64,000 nt of DNA from Clostridium bornimense (GCF_000577895.1 NZ_HG917868.1:1054001-1118000), one strand, 5' to 3'; counted from the first letter of the stretch, positions 16,291-25,639 are shown. The notes: a model not told the origin generated them from the sequence alone. A program made the numbers and translations.

Positions 16291-16814
16291 ACCTTTGTTA
16301 ATTTAATCTTAGAGACCATTAAGTAACTAAAAATTAAGTATAATATTGTTGAAATAATAATAGATACTTTTGATGCTTCCATTTTTGTCACTAATATTAT
16401 TAAACTATATAATGCAACGACACAACCAGCAATAGTTATTGGTACACCAGTAAATACACCATCAAAAGATGAAATATTATAGCGAGCAAGTCTGTATGCT
16501 CCAGCAATAGGGAATAAAATAATTAAAATATAACCTATGATTCCTAAATTTTCATATTGATTCAAAATGTATAATAACATTGCAGGAGCGACACCAAAAG
16601 ACACTAAGTCCGCTAAAGAATCAAGCTCTTTACCAATCTCAGAAGAAACATTAAGAAACCTTGCAACTCTTCCGTCATATCTATCAATAATGGCCGCTAA
16701 CAATATAAAAATACAAGCAGCTTCAAGTTTACCTTTAAATAGCATTAGCAATGAAAATACTCCACATGCTAAGTTTGAAAAAGTAAACATGTTTGGAATT
16801 AAGCTTTTAGACAT
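16287..16814 (-). CDS. pssA: CDP-diacylglycerol--serine O-phosphatidyltransferase
   Basis: This membrane enzyme makes phosphatidylserine from CDP-diacylglycerol and serine, the precursor of phosphatidylethanolamine. The CDP-alcohol phosphotransferase motif is complete: D-x2-DG-x2-AR-x8-G-x3-D-x3-D, read as DRYDGRVAR then GKELDSLAD. Six hydrophobic segments follow the N-terminus (NMFTFSNLACG). GGAG sits 8 bases before the ATG at 16814; a GTG at 16823 is too close to that site. Length of 175 aa is normal. A divergent promoter region separates it from the lipid kinase. Confidence 0.93.
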   Translation of the reverse strand: MSKSLIPNMFTFSNLACGVFSLLMLFKGKLEAACIFILLAAIIDRYDGRVARFLNVSSEIGKELDSLADLVSFGVAPAMLLYILNQYENLGIIGYILIILFPIAGAYRLARYNISSFDGVFTGVPITIAGCVVALYSLIILVTKMEASKVSIIISTILYLIFSYLMVSKIKLTKV

Positions 16815-17023
16815 AATATACACTCCTAAACTTAGATTTGACTAATAATAAACTAGTTAATGTAATTATATACTAAAGTGAGGAATTTTTTAAGAGGTAA
16901 GAGAAAAAATAAGATTATATTAATATTATCTTAAGAAATAAATGAATGTATTCACAAATACTACTTTAAAAAAATTAAACCATAAAGTATAATTTTAATA
17001 TGTAATATTAGGTAGGAGAGTTG

Positions 17024-17911
17024 ATGATGAAGAAAGTAAAATTTATATACAATCCATATTCTGGAGAGAAATCAATAATTAATAAGGTTGATAAAGTAAT
17101 AAAAGTTCACCAAAAACATGGATATTCTATAATTCCATATAGAATAGAATTAGATAATGGATTAGAAAATGCATTTGAGGATATAAATGAAGGCTTTGAA
17201 TATGTATTAGTTGCAGGTGGGGATGGAACTATTGATAAAGCTGTTAATTATATGAAACATAATAATATAGATATTCCGCTAGCTGTTTTACCAGTAGGAA
17301 CAGCTAATGATTTTGCAAAACTTTTAGGAATTCCAAGAAGTGTAGAGAAAGCTTGTGAGCAAATAGTGACTTCAGAGGTTCAAGAGATAGATTTAGGTAA
17401 AGTAAATGATGATTATTTTATAAATGTAGCATCTACAGGACTTTTTACAGATGTATCTCATAAGACAGATATAAATTTAAAGAATACAATGGGAAAATTA
17501 GCATATTACATAAAAGGGGTAGAAGAAGTATCTAATCTTAGAAAAATACCAATCAAAATAACTAGTGAAGAAATGAATATTGAAGAGGATATGTATCTTT
17601 TATTGATATTTAATGGCCAAACGGCAGGAAATTTTAAATTAGCATATAATGCAAAAATTAATGATGGATTATTAGATGTAATATTAGTTAAAGCAGCAAG
17701 TATACCACAAACACTTACATTATTTATACAGATTCTTAGAGAAGATCATTTAGATAAGGGCAATAATATAATTCATTTTCAAACAAAGTCTTTAGAAATT
17801 TTTTGTGATGAAAATTTATCAACAGATATAGATGGTGAATTAGGTCCAGCATTTCCATTAAAAATTTCTTGTGAGCATAATGGGTTAAAGATGAAAGGGA
17901 TAAAATTATAA
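17024..17911 (+). CDS. YegS/DagK-type lipid kinase
   Basis: This soluble lipid kinase transfers phosphate to diacylglycerol or a related lipid. The nucleotide-binding loop VAGGDGTID lies near residue 66, GTANDFAK near 100, and DGELGPAFPLKI near the C-terminus; these are typical of the DAGK catalytic family (about 295 aa). AGGAG lies upstream of two adjacent ATGs at 17024 and 17027; either may be used. The neighbouring pssA makes phospholipid, so both may serve lipid turnover, although they are divergent. Confidence 0.85.
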   Translation: MMKKVKFIYNPYSGEKSIINKVDKVIKVHQKHGYSIIPYRIELDNGLENAFEDINEGFEYVLVAGGDGTIDKAVNYMKHNNIDIPLAVLPVGTANDFAKLLGIPRSVEKACEQIVTSEVQEIDLGKVNDDYFINVASTGLFTDVSHKTDINLKNTMGKLAYYIKGVEEVSNLRKIPIKITSEEMNIEEDMYLLLIFNGQTAGNFKLAYNAKINDGLLDVILVKAASIPQTLTLFIQILREDHLDKGNNIIHFQTKSLEIFCDENLSTDIDGELGPAFPLKISCEHNGLKMKGIKL

Positions 17912-17974
17912 AATATAAGAATAAAATATATAAATAATTAATAATTATAAGTAATAGAAATTAAGGAGGAATTT

Positions 17975-18634
17975 ATGATTTACCTATATTTTATTTCTCT
18001 ATTACTTATAATTTTTTTATCTTTTTATACATTTTACATAAGGAATAATTGCCCTAAAACTATCAAGGAAATAGTTACTATTGTCACTATTATGATTATA
18101 TTAAGAATGGCTACATTAATGTTCACTTTTGTAAAAAAATCTATTTCGTATATGGGATATTTTAAGTATACATATTATTTAAATTTTATCTATATTCCAA
18201 TAATCATATCAATAGTATTTTTTATTTTGTGGAGAAACTCAAAGTTAAAATCATCTCGTTTGGTGATAGTTTTAATAATATCAGTGTTTTTATATTCAAT
18301 TATATTGCTACTAAATAAACCTATTGTTGAAATTTTTACAGATTACAAAATGGGATATGTAATTAATTTTAATATTCCAATAACAGAATTTTATTATGGG
18401 TTTATAAATATTATTGCTTTTGCCTTCATAATGAAATTTTTATTATATGCAAAAGATACAAATGGTGTACTTATAGTCGTATCGGCATCATTATTATCTT
18501 TAGCAGAGGTGGCTCTTAGTTTGGGATTTGGAGCATATATGCCTCAACCACTTATGGGGGAAGTACTTTGGGTAGTAGCTTTAGAGCGGTGTGTGGAATC
18601 ATTTCGATGGAATAGTAGAGTGGACAAAAAATAA
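17975..18634 (+). CDS. seven-helix membrane protein of unknown function
   Basis: This 219-aa protein has about seven hydrophobic segments and no catalytic motif I recognise; the loop near KSISYMGYFKYTYYL is Tyr-rich. AAGGAGG lies upstream of the ATG. It follows the lipid kinase by 63 bases and ends at the terminator shared with the convergent YgiQ gene. Possibly a regulator or channel, but this cannot be told. Confidence 0.55.
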   Translation: MIYLYFISLLLIIFLSFYTFYIRNNCPKTIKEIVTIVTIMIILRMATLMFTFVKKSISYMGYFKYTYYLNFIYIPIIISIVFFILWRNSKLKSSRLVIVLIISVFLYSIILLLNKPIVEIFTDYKMGYVINFNIPITEFYYGFINIIAFAFIMKFLLYAKDTNGVLIVVSASLLSLAEVALSLGFGAYMPQPLMGEVLWVVALERCVESFRWNSRVDKK

Positions 18635-18665
18635 GAACTAGACAAAAGTCTAGTTCTTATTTTTT
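18631..18665. terminator. bidirectional intrinsic terminator
   Basis: ATAAGAACTAGAC-AAAA-GTCTAGTTCTTAT is a perfect 13-bp stem followed by TTTTT. It overlaps the stop regions of both convergent genes. Confidence 0.9.
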
Positions 18666-20581
18666 CTTTTCTTAGAATTTTTAAAATTGATATTTTTCTT
18701 TTCTGTTTGAGTTTTAGTAAATTGAGCTTTTTTAGAATATTTAGAATCATGATTCTTTGTCTTATCATTATGAACTCTAGGTTTATGATATGGTATTAAA
18801 CAATTCTTACCATTACCTATTAAATCTTCACGACCAGCCTTAATTAGTGCTTCTTTTACAAGATCATAATTTTTAGGATTATGGAATTGTAATAAGGCTC
18901 TTTGCATAGATTTTTCTCTTCCGTTTTTAGGAACATATACCTTCTTACCGGTTATAGGATTTACACCAGTATAATATATTGTTGTAGAAAGAGATCCTGG
19001 TGTTGGATAAAAATCTTGTACTTGTTCAGGCATATAACCCATCTTTTTAATGTATAGAGCCAATTCTATTGCTGCATTTAAATCACTACCTGGATGTGAA
19101 GACATTAAATATGGAACAAGATATTGCTTCATGCCTAATTTGTTATTTATTTCAAAGTATTTTTTAGCAAATTTATCATATACCTCTTGAGTAGGTTTAC
19201 CCATTTGAGCTAATACTTTGTCAGAAATATGTTCAGGTGCAACTTTAAGTTGACCAGAAATATGATATTTACATAATTCTTCAAAAAATTTCTGATTTTC
19301 ATCATAGATTAAATAATCATATCTGATACCAGAACGAACAAATACCTTTTTTACCTTAGGTATAGCTCTAAGTTTTCTTAAAACACTTAAATACTCTGTA
19401 TGATCTATTTTTAGATTCTTACATGGAGTTGGGAAAATACATTGTTTAGTTTTACATACACCGACTTTTTCTTGCACCTTACAAGCTTTATGTCTAAAGT
19501 TAGCAGTAGGTCCCCCAACATCATTAATATATCCTTTAAAATCTTTCATAGTTGTCAGTAATTTACCTTCTTCTACGATAGAGTCACTACTTCTATTTTG
19601 GATAGTACGTCCTTGATGGAATGTTAGTGCGCAAAATGAACAAGAGCCATAGCAACCTCTGTGAGAAGTTATAGAGAATTTTACTTCCTGTATTGCTGGT
19701 ATTCCTCCATCTTTTTCATAGATAGGATGATATGTTCTAGTATAAGGCAAATTATAAGTTATATCCATTTCTTCCTCAGTTAAAGAGAATTGGGGAGGGT
19801 TTTGTACTACATATCTATCACCGTGTTTTTGAATTATTCCTTTGCCTCTAATAGCATCTTGCTCTTGCGATTGAATTTTGAAAGCTTCGTTATAAGCTTT
19901 TTTGCTTTCTATAACCTCCTCAAATGATGGACAGGTTAAGTATTTATCTAATTTATCTATGGAAGAAGTAGCATATACTGTACCACGGACACTTGTAATA
20001 TTTTTAACTGGCTTTCCGTAATTTAAAAGCTCTGCTATTTCAACAACAGTTTTTTCTCCCATACCATAGATTAAAAGATCAGCTTTACTGTCTATTAATA
20101 TGCTACGTCTTACTTTATCACTCCAATAATCATAGTGAGCAAAACGTCTAAGCGAGGCCTCTATACCACCAATTATGATAGGTACATTTTTGTATGCCTC
20201 TCTGGCTTTGTTACAATATATTATTACTGCTCTATCAGGACGATAACCTGCTTTGCCACCAGGAGAGTAAAAATCATCACTTCTTTTCTTTTTTGCTGCT
20301 GTATAATGATTTACCATAGAATCTATGTTACCAGAGTTTATTAGAAAACCTAATCTAGGCTCACCAAGAACTTTAAATGCCTCGACATCTTTCCAGTTAG
20401 GTTGTGCTATTACGCCGACAGTAAATCCAGCATGTTCTAAGGTACGACCAATTATTGCTGTACCAAAGGAGGGGTGGTCTACATAGGCATCACCTGTTAT
20501 AATTATAAAATCTAATTGATCAATATTTCTTTCTTTTAAATCCGCCTTAGATATTGGCATAAATTGTGTATTTATTTTCAT
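18650..20581 (-). CDS. YgiQ-family radical SAM protein
   Basis: This 643-aa protein has a B12-binding-like N-terminal region, then the radical SAM cluster motif CYGSCSFC (C-x3-C-x2-C) near residue 313, the usual TSHRGCYG context, and a C-terminal DUF3362-like region ([15 protein letters not shown]). YgiQ proteins bind a [4Fe-4S] cluster and SAM; the reaction is unknown. The Lys-rich final 40 residues are low-complexity. GAGGAATTAATAATG precedes the start. It is a single gene, ending in the shared terminator. Confidence 0.9.
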   Translation of the reverse strand: MKINTQFMPISKADLKERNIDQLDFIIITGDAYVDHPSFGTAIIGRTLEHAGFTVGVIAQPNWKDVEAFKVLGEPRLGFLINSGNIDSMVNHYTAAKKKRSDDFYSPGGKAGYRPDRAVIIYCNKAREAYKNVPIIIGGIEASLRRFAHYDYWSDKVRRSILIDSKADLLIYGMGEKTVVEIAELLNYGKPVKNITSVRGTVYATSSIDKLDKYLTCPSFEEVIESKKAYNEAFKIQSQEQDAIRGKGIIQKHGDRYVVQNPPQFSLTEEEMDITYNLPYTRTYHPIYEKDGGIPAIQEVKFSITSHRGCYGSCSFCALTFHQGRTIQNRSSDSIVEEGKLLTTMKDFKGYINDVGGPTANFRHKACKVQEKVGVCKTKQCIFPTPCKNLKIDHTEYLSVLRKLRAIPKVKKVFVRSGIRYDYLIYDENQKFFEELCKYHISGQLKVAPEHISDKVLAQMGKPTQEVYDKFAKKYFEINNKLGMKQYLVPYLMSSHPGSDLNAAIELALYIKKMGYMPEQVQDFYPTPGSLSTTIYYTGVNPITGKKVYVPKNGREKSMQRALLQFHNPKNYDLVKEALIKAGREDLIGNGKNCLIPYHKPRVHNDKTKNHDSKYSKKAQFTKTQTEKKNINFKNSKKRKNKN

Positions 20582-20736
20582 TATTAATTCCTCCAGACTG
20601 ATATTATATTATCATAGAGTGGAGGGAATATAAAAGCATGAATCGGTGACAATTTTTATTTCTTGTAATATAATTATTATGGGCATATAATAAAGAGTAT
20701 TGCTTAATAATAAATTAAGAACGAGGTGAGAAGAAC

Positions 20737-20808
20737 ATGGAGGGTGTCCCTCTTAGCAATTCAATAAAAATAGAAATAATATTGTTGAAGGAATATGGAT
20801 ATTGCTAA
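20737..20808 (+). CDS. putative 23-aa leader peptide upstream of the MgtE_N/CBS gene
   Basis: GAGGTGAG (20723-20730) lies 6 bases before ATG 20737, as good as any site in the window. The frame runs 23 codons to TAA 20806-20808. The peptide begins MEGVPLSNSIKIE and ends EYGYC. Its last codons cover the 5' arm of one helix and its stop sits inside the 3' arm of another, the arrangement expected of a translation-sensitive attenuator. Whether the peptide itself acts or only its translation matters is unknown. Confidence 0.5.
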   Translation: MEGVPLSNSIKIEIILLKEYGYC

Positions 20809-20844
20809 GTGTGTAATAGAAGATTCCTTCAATTAGTGAGGAGG
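20740..20844 (+). promoter_or_regulatory. candidate structured mRNA leader / attenuator
   Basis: Helix 1 pairs CTTAGCAAT (20752-20760) with ATTGCTAAG (20801-20809). Helix 2 pairs TTGAAGGAAT (20785-20794) with ATTCCTTCAA (20823-20832). The arms are interleaved, so they form either a pseudoknot or two exclusive structures. A small hairpin GAGGG-TGT-CCCTC occupies 20740-20752. The downstream binding site GAGGAGG (20838-20844) starts just after helix 2, and CCTC at 20749-20752 is complementary to its GAGG. I see none of the conserved blocks of the M-box or yybP-ykoY riboswitches. Confidence 0.5.
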
Positions 20845-20852
20845 AAAATTCG

Positions 20853-22118
20853 ATGGAAAAACTCTACAATTTCTTCTTTAGTAAAGTTTATAAAAGAAAG
20901 GTTTATAATGAATATAATGATTGTATTGGAATTTTACATGATATGTTTGTTATGAATGATGGAGGATATCCTAAAATTATAGGATATCAGATTAAAAATG
21001 GAGGAGAAATATCTAGTTGTGTTTTTAGAAATATTGAGTTTTATAGAGATATGGATAAAAAGATAACTATAAAGATAAGAGGACAAAGAGATATTATTCC
21101 TAATTCATATTCATATTTATTAAGTAAGCATCTTTTATATAAAAAAATAGTTGATGTTAATGGAAAAAAATTAGTTAGAGTAAATGATGTTAGATTAGCA
21201 TCTATAGCTGGAGATATTAGAGTTGTGGCTGTAGATCCTGGTTTTAAAGGATTAGCAAGACGATATGGGTTTTATAAAATTTTAAAAATAGCCTATAAAT
21301 TGGTGAAAAGAGTACCAGAAGATCAATTAATTTTATGGGATAATGTTGAAGCATTAGATATAGTTCTTGATAATTTAAAGCTAAATGTTCCATATAAAAA
21401 ATTATCAAAGTTACATCCAGCTGATTTAGCTGATATTTTAGAAGAGATGGATTCTGCCTATAGAAATAAGATTTTTGAAAGTCTAGATGAAGATTTAGCT
21501 GCAGATACTTTAGAAGAGATAGAGCCAGAGTTTCAAGCAGAGCTTTTAGGTAATCTTAGTGGAGATAAGAGAGCAACGGTATTATCAAATATTCCTAATG
21601 ATGAATTGGCAGATATGTTAGATGAAGTAGATGATGAGACTGCTGAAAAAATATTATATAATATGGAAAAAGAAGACGCAGATGAAATAAGATCTCTTAT
21701 GGAATATGAAGAAGAATTAGTTGGAAGTATGATGAATAAAGATTTTATTGCTTTTAATGTCAATATAACAGCAAAGGAAGCTTTAGATATAATAAAAGAA
21801 GTCAATCCAGATGAAGAGGTTATCTATTATGTATATATAACTGATGAGGAAGAAAAGTTTAAAGGTATGATTTCTTTTAAAGATTTAGTATTTGCAAAGG
21901 AAAATACTATGTTAAAAGATATAATGAAAGATGAAATGTTAACAGTGAAAGATAGTGATAAAGTTGAAGTTGCAATAGATGCTGTGAATAAATATAATTT
22001 ATTATCTATACCTGTTATTGATGCAGAAGATAAATTATGCGGAATAATAGTTTTACATGATTTACTTGATGAAATTTTAGTTCCAAGCTATAAGAAAAGA
22101 TTTAAAAGAGTGAGTTAA
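20853..22118 (+). CDS. MgtE N-terminal domain and CBS-domain protein
   Basis: This 421-aa soluble protein has a PRC-barrel-like N-terminal region (about 1-165, with NDCIGILHDMF), a helical MgtE_N repeat region (about 175-270: LHPADLADILEEM, LDEVDDETAEKIL), and two CBS domains (about 280-410) that end in LCGIIVLHDLLDEI. The magnesium-channel membrane part of MgtE is absent. In other clostridia such proteins commonly sit next to an Nramp metal transporter, but here the next gene is cysE. It is probably a cytosolic metal- or nucleotide-sensing regulator. GAGGAGG lies 8 bases before the ATG; the leader above probably controls it. Confidence 0.8.
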   Translation: MEKLYNFFFSKVYKRKVYNEYNDCIGILHDMFVMNDGGYPKIIGYQIKNGGEISSCVFRNIEFYRDMDKKITIKIRGQRDIIPNSYSYLLSKHLLYKKIVDVNGKKLVRVNDVRLASIAGDIRVVAVDPGFKGLARRYGFYKILKIAYKLVKRVPEDQLILWDNVEALDIVLDNLKLNVPYKKLSKLHPADLADILEEMDSAYRNKIFESLDEDLAADTLEEIEPEFQAELLGNLSGDKRATVLSNIPNDELADMLDEVDDETAEKILYNMEKEDADEIRSLMEYEEELVGSMMNKDFIAFNVNITAKEALDIIKEVNPDEEVIYYVYITDEEEKFKGMISFKDLVFAKENTMLKDIMKDEMLTVKDSDKVEVAIDAVNKYNLLSIPVIDAEDKLCGIIVLHDLLDEILVPSYKKRFKRVS

Positions 22119-22184
22119 TTTCTAAATGTTCAAATATAATATTGAAAATTACTTGCTATTAAGTAACATTTGGGGGGAATTATA

Positions 22185-22709
22185 TTGTTTAAAACAATAA
22201 GGCATGATATAAACTGGATTTTAGAAAATGATCCAGCGGCGAGAAATGGATTTGAGGTAATTTTATTATATCCATGTATTCATGCATTAATAATGCATAG
22301 AATAGCACATGGCCTATATAAAATAAATCTTAAGTTTATAGCAAGACTTTTATCGCAGATATCTAGATTTTTCACTGGTATAGAAATTCATCCAGGGGCA
22401 CAAATAGGAAAAGGATTTTTTATAGATCATGCTATGGGCGTAGTTATTGGTGAAACTGCTGTAATAGGAAATGATGTTATTATGTATCATGGAGTAACAT
22501 TAGGTGGTACAGGAAAAGAAACAGGAAAACGTCATCCAACCATAGGTAATAATGTTATTATTGGTGCTGGAGCAAAGGTACTAGGTAATATATCTATTGG
22601 TGATGGGGTAAAGATAGGAGCAAATTCGGTAGTACTAAAAGATGTTCCGCCTTATTGTACAGCTGTAGGTGTACCGGCTAAGATAGTGAAAGTTAGAAAA
22701 GAAGATTAA
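22185..22709 (+). CDS. cysE: serine O-acetyltransferase
   Basis: This enzyme acetylates L-serine with acetyl-CoA, the first step of cysteine synthesis. TTG at 22185 follows GGGGGG (22172-22177) by 7 bases; the product starts [21 protein letters not shown], the usual CysE start, so the frame from 22170 is rejected. A left-handed hexapeptide-repeat domain follows, with [28 protein letters not shown] and a C-terminal GVPAKIV. At 174 aa it is the short Firmicute form, without the long N-terminal helices of the E. coli enzyme. No cysK or cysteine T-box is near. Confidence 0.9.
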   Translation: MFKTIRHDINWILENDPAARNGFEVILLYPCIHALIMHRIAHGLYKINLKFIARLLSQISRFFTGIEIHPGAQIGKGFFIDHAMGVVIGETAVIGNDVIMYHGVTLGGTGKETGKRHPTIGNNVIIGAGAKVLGNISIGDGVKIGANSVVLKDVPPYCTAVGVPAKIVKVRKED

Positions 22710-22713
22710 AATG

Positions 22714-22750
22714 TGACTCCGGAGAGATATAATTTCTGGAGTCATGTTTC
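22714..22750 (+). terminator. hairpin terminator after cysE
   Basis: TGACTCC (22714-22720) pairs with GGAGTCA (22738-22744), followed by TGTTTCTTT. The T-run is interrupted, so efficiency is uncertain; queG starts directly after. Confidence 0.55.
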
Positions 22751-22763
22751 TTTGGAGGAATAT

Positions 22764-23738
22764 ATGGATTTAGATAGCAAAATTAGAAATTATATATGTT
22801 CTTTAGGCATTGATACATTTGGGGCAATAGAGTGCAGAAAATTTGAAGAGATTAAAGAACAATTAGAAATGAATAAGAGATTAAAACTAGAAAATCCTTT
22901 TGAGGAAGAAGATATAGAAAAGAGAATAAACCCATTTTTATTATATAAAGATGGAAAATCAATAATTTCAATTGCTTTTCCTTATTTGTATCCAACTAAA
23001 GGAGAAGAAAATCCATATTTTTCAAAGTATACTATGGGTTCAGATTATCATATAGTTGTAAAATCATATTTAAATAAAATATTAGAGTATATAAAAAGTT
23101 TAGGTGGAGATGGTATAGCATTAGTAGATTCTAATCCATTACCAGAGAGATATTTAGCAAAGCTATGTGGTGTTGGATTTATTGGTAAAAATAATATGAT
23201 TATTACTGAAAAGTATGGTTCTTACGTATTTTTAGGAGAAATAATCACTAATATAGAAATGAAATATGATATACCTATAGACAATAAATGTGAACAATGT
23301 GTAAAATGTATAGAGAGATGTCCAACAAATTCTTTGAATCCTAAACGAAAAAATTCAAATATATGCTTATCTTATATTACACAAAAGAAAGATATAGAAG
23401 AAAAGTGGTTTAAGGTTATTGATAAAAGACTATTTGGTTGTGATACATGTCAAAATTATTGTCCTTTTAATGAAGATGCTAAGTATTCTAGTATAGAAGA
23501 ATTTAGACCTAAGAACTTTATGAAAGAACCTAAGATATCAGAAATAGCATTACTTAATAAAAGTGACTTTCAAAGTAAGTACAAAACTACATCTTGCGGG
23601 TGGAGAGGAAAAAATATCCTTCAAAGAAATGCTTTGATTGTTTCACATAATTGTAATTATAAGTTGGATATAAAAGATAAAGATATAAATAGTCCTTATG
23701 TAAAGGAATATTATGAAAAGATAAAGAATAAAATTTAG
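22764..23738 (+). CDS. queG: epoxyqueuosine reductase
   Basis: This cobalamin- and iron-sulfur-dependent enzyme makes the last step to queuosine in tRNA wobble positions. GGAGG lies 5 bases before ATG 22764; the longer GTG frame at 22713 lies in the cysE terminator. Two [4Fe-4S] motifs are visible: CEQCVKCIERCP and CDTCQNYCPF. The conserved DSNPLPERYLAKLCGVGFIG is present. The product is 324 aa. It is followed after 13 bases by plsC. Confidence 0.93.
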   Translation: MDLDSKIRNYICSLGIDTFGAIECRKFEEIKEQLEMNKRLKLENPFEEEDIEKRINPFLLYKDGKSIISIAFPYLYPTKGEENPYFSKYTMGSDYHIVVKSYLNKILEYIKSLGGDGIALVDSNPLPERYLAKLCGVGFIGKNNMIITEKYGSYVFLGEIITNIEMKYDIPIDNKCEQCVKCIERCPTNSLNPKRKNSNICLSYITQKKDIEEKWFKVIDKRLFGCDTCQNYCPFNEDAKYSSIEEFRPKNFMKEPKISEIALLNKSDFQSKYKTTSCGWRGKNILQRNALIVSHNCNYKLDIKDKDINSPYVKEYYEKIKNKI

Positions 23739-23751
23739 AGGTGATGAAGTG

Positions 23752-24459
23752 ATGAGACAAATTATATATAAAGTTATGAGTATGTTACCATCGTCATTTA
23801 GAAATAAAGTGGCAAAAGGATACTTGGAGATAAAACTAAAAAAAAATATGGATCTTACTGTAGAAGGAATTGATAATGCCAAGGATGTTGAGGGACCAAT
23901 TATTTTTATTGGAAATCATTTAAGCAATACTGATGGACTAGTTTTAAGTAAAGTATTAAGTCCTTATGACCCTACATTTGTAGCAGGAGTTAAGCTAGAT
24001 ACAACGACATTTACAAAGTTAGGTATGGAGATAATTAAAACGACGCCTATAAAAGCTAATAGTGCTGACAAAGAGGGGATAACAAAGATAATAAATATTG
24101 TGAAAAATAACGGCAATCTGTTTATGTTTCCAGAAGGCACCAGGAGTAGAAATGGAAAAATGATAAAAGCTAAAAGAGGATTATATTTAATAGTAAAAAT
24201 GACAAAGGCTACTTTGGTACCAGTAGCAACAACAGGAACAGAAATTCTTATGCCTATAAATGATGAATCTATGGAAAGTGAAACATTTAATCCAGCAAAG
24301 GTAACTATTAAAATAGGAAAGCCATTTAAGTTAAGAGAAAGAAGAGAAGATGAAGGTAAAAGAGAATATGAAGAAAATGTAGTTGATGAAGCAATGATGG
24401 AAATTGCAAAATTGCTACCAAAGGAGTATAGAGGCGTTTATGACATCACAGAAGATTAA
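23752..24459 (+). CDS. plsC: 1-acyl-sn-glycerol-3-phosphate acyltransferase
   Basis: This enzyme makes phosphatidic acid from lysophosphatidic acid. The acyltransferase motif NHLSNTD (HX4D) and FPEGTRSRNGK are both present. The N-terminus carries a weak hydrophobic segment. GAGGTG precedes the ATG at 23752; an in-frame GTG at 23749 is less well placed. The end of the gene overlaps the nth start by 20 bases. 235 aa, typical. Confidence 0.9.
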   Translation: MRQIIYKVMSMLPSSFRNKVAKGYLEIKLKKNMDLTVEGIDNAKDVEGPIIFIGNHLSNTDGLVLSKVLSPYDPTFVAGVKLDTTTFTKLGMEIIKTTPIKANSADKEGITKIINIVKNNGNLFMFPEGTRSRNGKMIKAKRGLYLIVKMTKATLVPVATTGTEILMPINDESMESETFNPAKVTIKIGKPFKLRERREDEGKREYEENVVDEAMMEIAKLLPKEYRGVYDITED

Positions 24460-25069
24460 AAATATTTTAGAAGGTCTTGAAAATATGTACCCAGATGCAA
24501 ATTGTGAACTAGTACATAATAGTCCTTATGAGTTATTAATAGCAACTATGTTATCAGCACAATGTACAGATGTAAGAGTAAATATAGTTACTAAAGAGTT
24601 ATTTAAAGAATACAACACAGCTGAGAAAATGATAAAATTAGATAATAAGCAGTTAGAGGAATATATAAAAACTTGTGGTTTATATAAGTCAAAAGCAAAA
24701 AATATACTATTAACTTCAAATATTCTTGTAGATGAATTTAATGGTGTAGTTCCAAAAGATAAATCAATTTTAGAAACATTTCCTGGTGTCGGAAGAAAGA
24801 CTGCAAATGTGGTAGTTTCAAATGCTTTTGGTGTACCAGCATTAGCTGTAGATACTCATGTTTTTAGAGTAGCTAATAGGCTTGGAATAAGTAAAGGAAA
24901 AACACCAAATGAAGTAGAAGAGGAATTAATGAAAAAAATTCCTAAAAAATACTGGATAAAAGTGCATCATCAAATAATATGGCATGGAAGAAGATGCTGT
25001 ATTGCTAGAAATCCTAAATGTGATGATTGTAATTTAAAGTCATATTGCAGTTATTATAAAACACTATAA
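24440..25069 (+). CDS. nth: endonuclease III (DNA glycosylase/AP lyase)
   Basis: This base-excision repair enzyme removes oxidised pyrimidines. The helix-hairpin-helix with catalytic Lys (FPGVGRKTANVV), the catalytic Asp in ALAVDTHVFR, and the C-terminal [4Fe-4S] motif C-x6-C-x2-C-x5-C (read from CIARNPKCDDCNLKSYC) are all present. The start ATG at 24440 lies inside plsC and has AAGGAG upstream. It is 209 aa. The overlap suggests co-transcription with plsC. Confidence 0.95.
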   Translation: MTSQKIKNILEGLENMYPDANCELVHNSPYELLIATMLSAQCTDVRVNIVTKELFKEYNTAEKMIKLDNKQLEEYIKTCGLYKSKAKNILLTSNILVDEFNGVVPKDKSILETFPGVGRKTANVVVSNAFGVPALAVDTHVFRVANRLGISKGKTPNEVEEELMKKIPKKYWIKVHHQIIWHGRRCCIARNPKCDDCNLKSYCSYYKTL

Positions 25070-25204
25070 TTTAAATCTATAATAGGTATGTAATTCAATG
25101 TTTTGAATTAATCCGTAAATACACTATCAATTAAATAACATATAAAACCCTGAAATTCATAAACTATAAGTGTAAAAACTTCATAGATGAAGGAAGGGTG
25201 TTAA

Positions 25205-25639
25205 ATGCATAAGAAAGTTGTGTTAATTTTACTAATAATTTTATGTTTGAACCCGACTAAAATTTTTGCACAAAATTACTATGAAGATGTAAAAATAACA
25301 GTTAATAGCGTAGAGACTAATAAAGATGGTACTTACACAGCACATTTAGGTTATATTAATAATAGCAATACGAAAGTGATTCCTATTTATATCTATATAA
25401 AAGGTAGAGTTATTGAAAATAGTGATGTACCTACAATCTTAAAAGTCGGAGAATATAAAAATGTATTCTATGTTAAATTTAAAGGGGACAAAGTATCAGT
25501 TATTTATAAACAGGGTATATTTGGTGAAGAAAAACAAGTGAGAGCTTTTTCAAAGCGATATAAAGAAGTTTTTAATTATGACCTTAGGAACTATGTTCCT
25601 AAGGTTTTTTTAATAAATTGTATATTTTATGTGCTCTAA
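25205..25639 (+). CDS. secreted protein of unknown function, reads across its terminator
   Basis: This 144-aa protein has a signal peptide: basic MHKKVV, hydrophobic LILLIILCLNP, then IFAQNYY with cleavage likely after FA. The mature part is beta-rich, such as VKITVNSVETNKDGTYTAHL, with no recognised domain. GGAAGGGTG precedes the start. Unusually, its last 20 codons cross a perfect intrinsic terminator (25581-25611), so full-length translation requires read-through transcription. A one-base shift near 25558 would bring in TAA (25560-25562) just before the terminator. The C-terminus is therefore doubtful. Confidence 0.6.
   Translation: MHKKVVLILLIILCLNPTKIFAQNYYEDVKITVNSVETNKDGTYTAHLGYINNSNTKVIPIYIYIKGRVIENSDVPTILKVGEYKNVFYVKFKGDKVSVIYKQGIFGEEKQVRAFSKRYKEVFNYDLRNYVPKVFLINCIFYVL
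25581..25611 (+). terminator. intrinsic terminator inside the 3' end of the preceding frame
   Basis: ACCTTAGGAAC-TAT-GTTCCTAAGGT is a perfect 11-bp stem followed by a T-run. Confidence 0.9.

Noticed and set aside
20582-20852. M-box or yybP-ykoY riboswitch before the MgtE_N/CBS gene
   Set aside because: The gene suggested a magnesium or manganese riboswitch, but I could not find the conserved internal blocks of either class. The region is instead reported as a candidate leader with its own helices.
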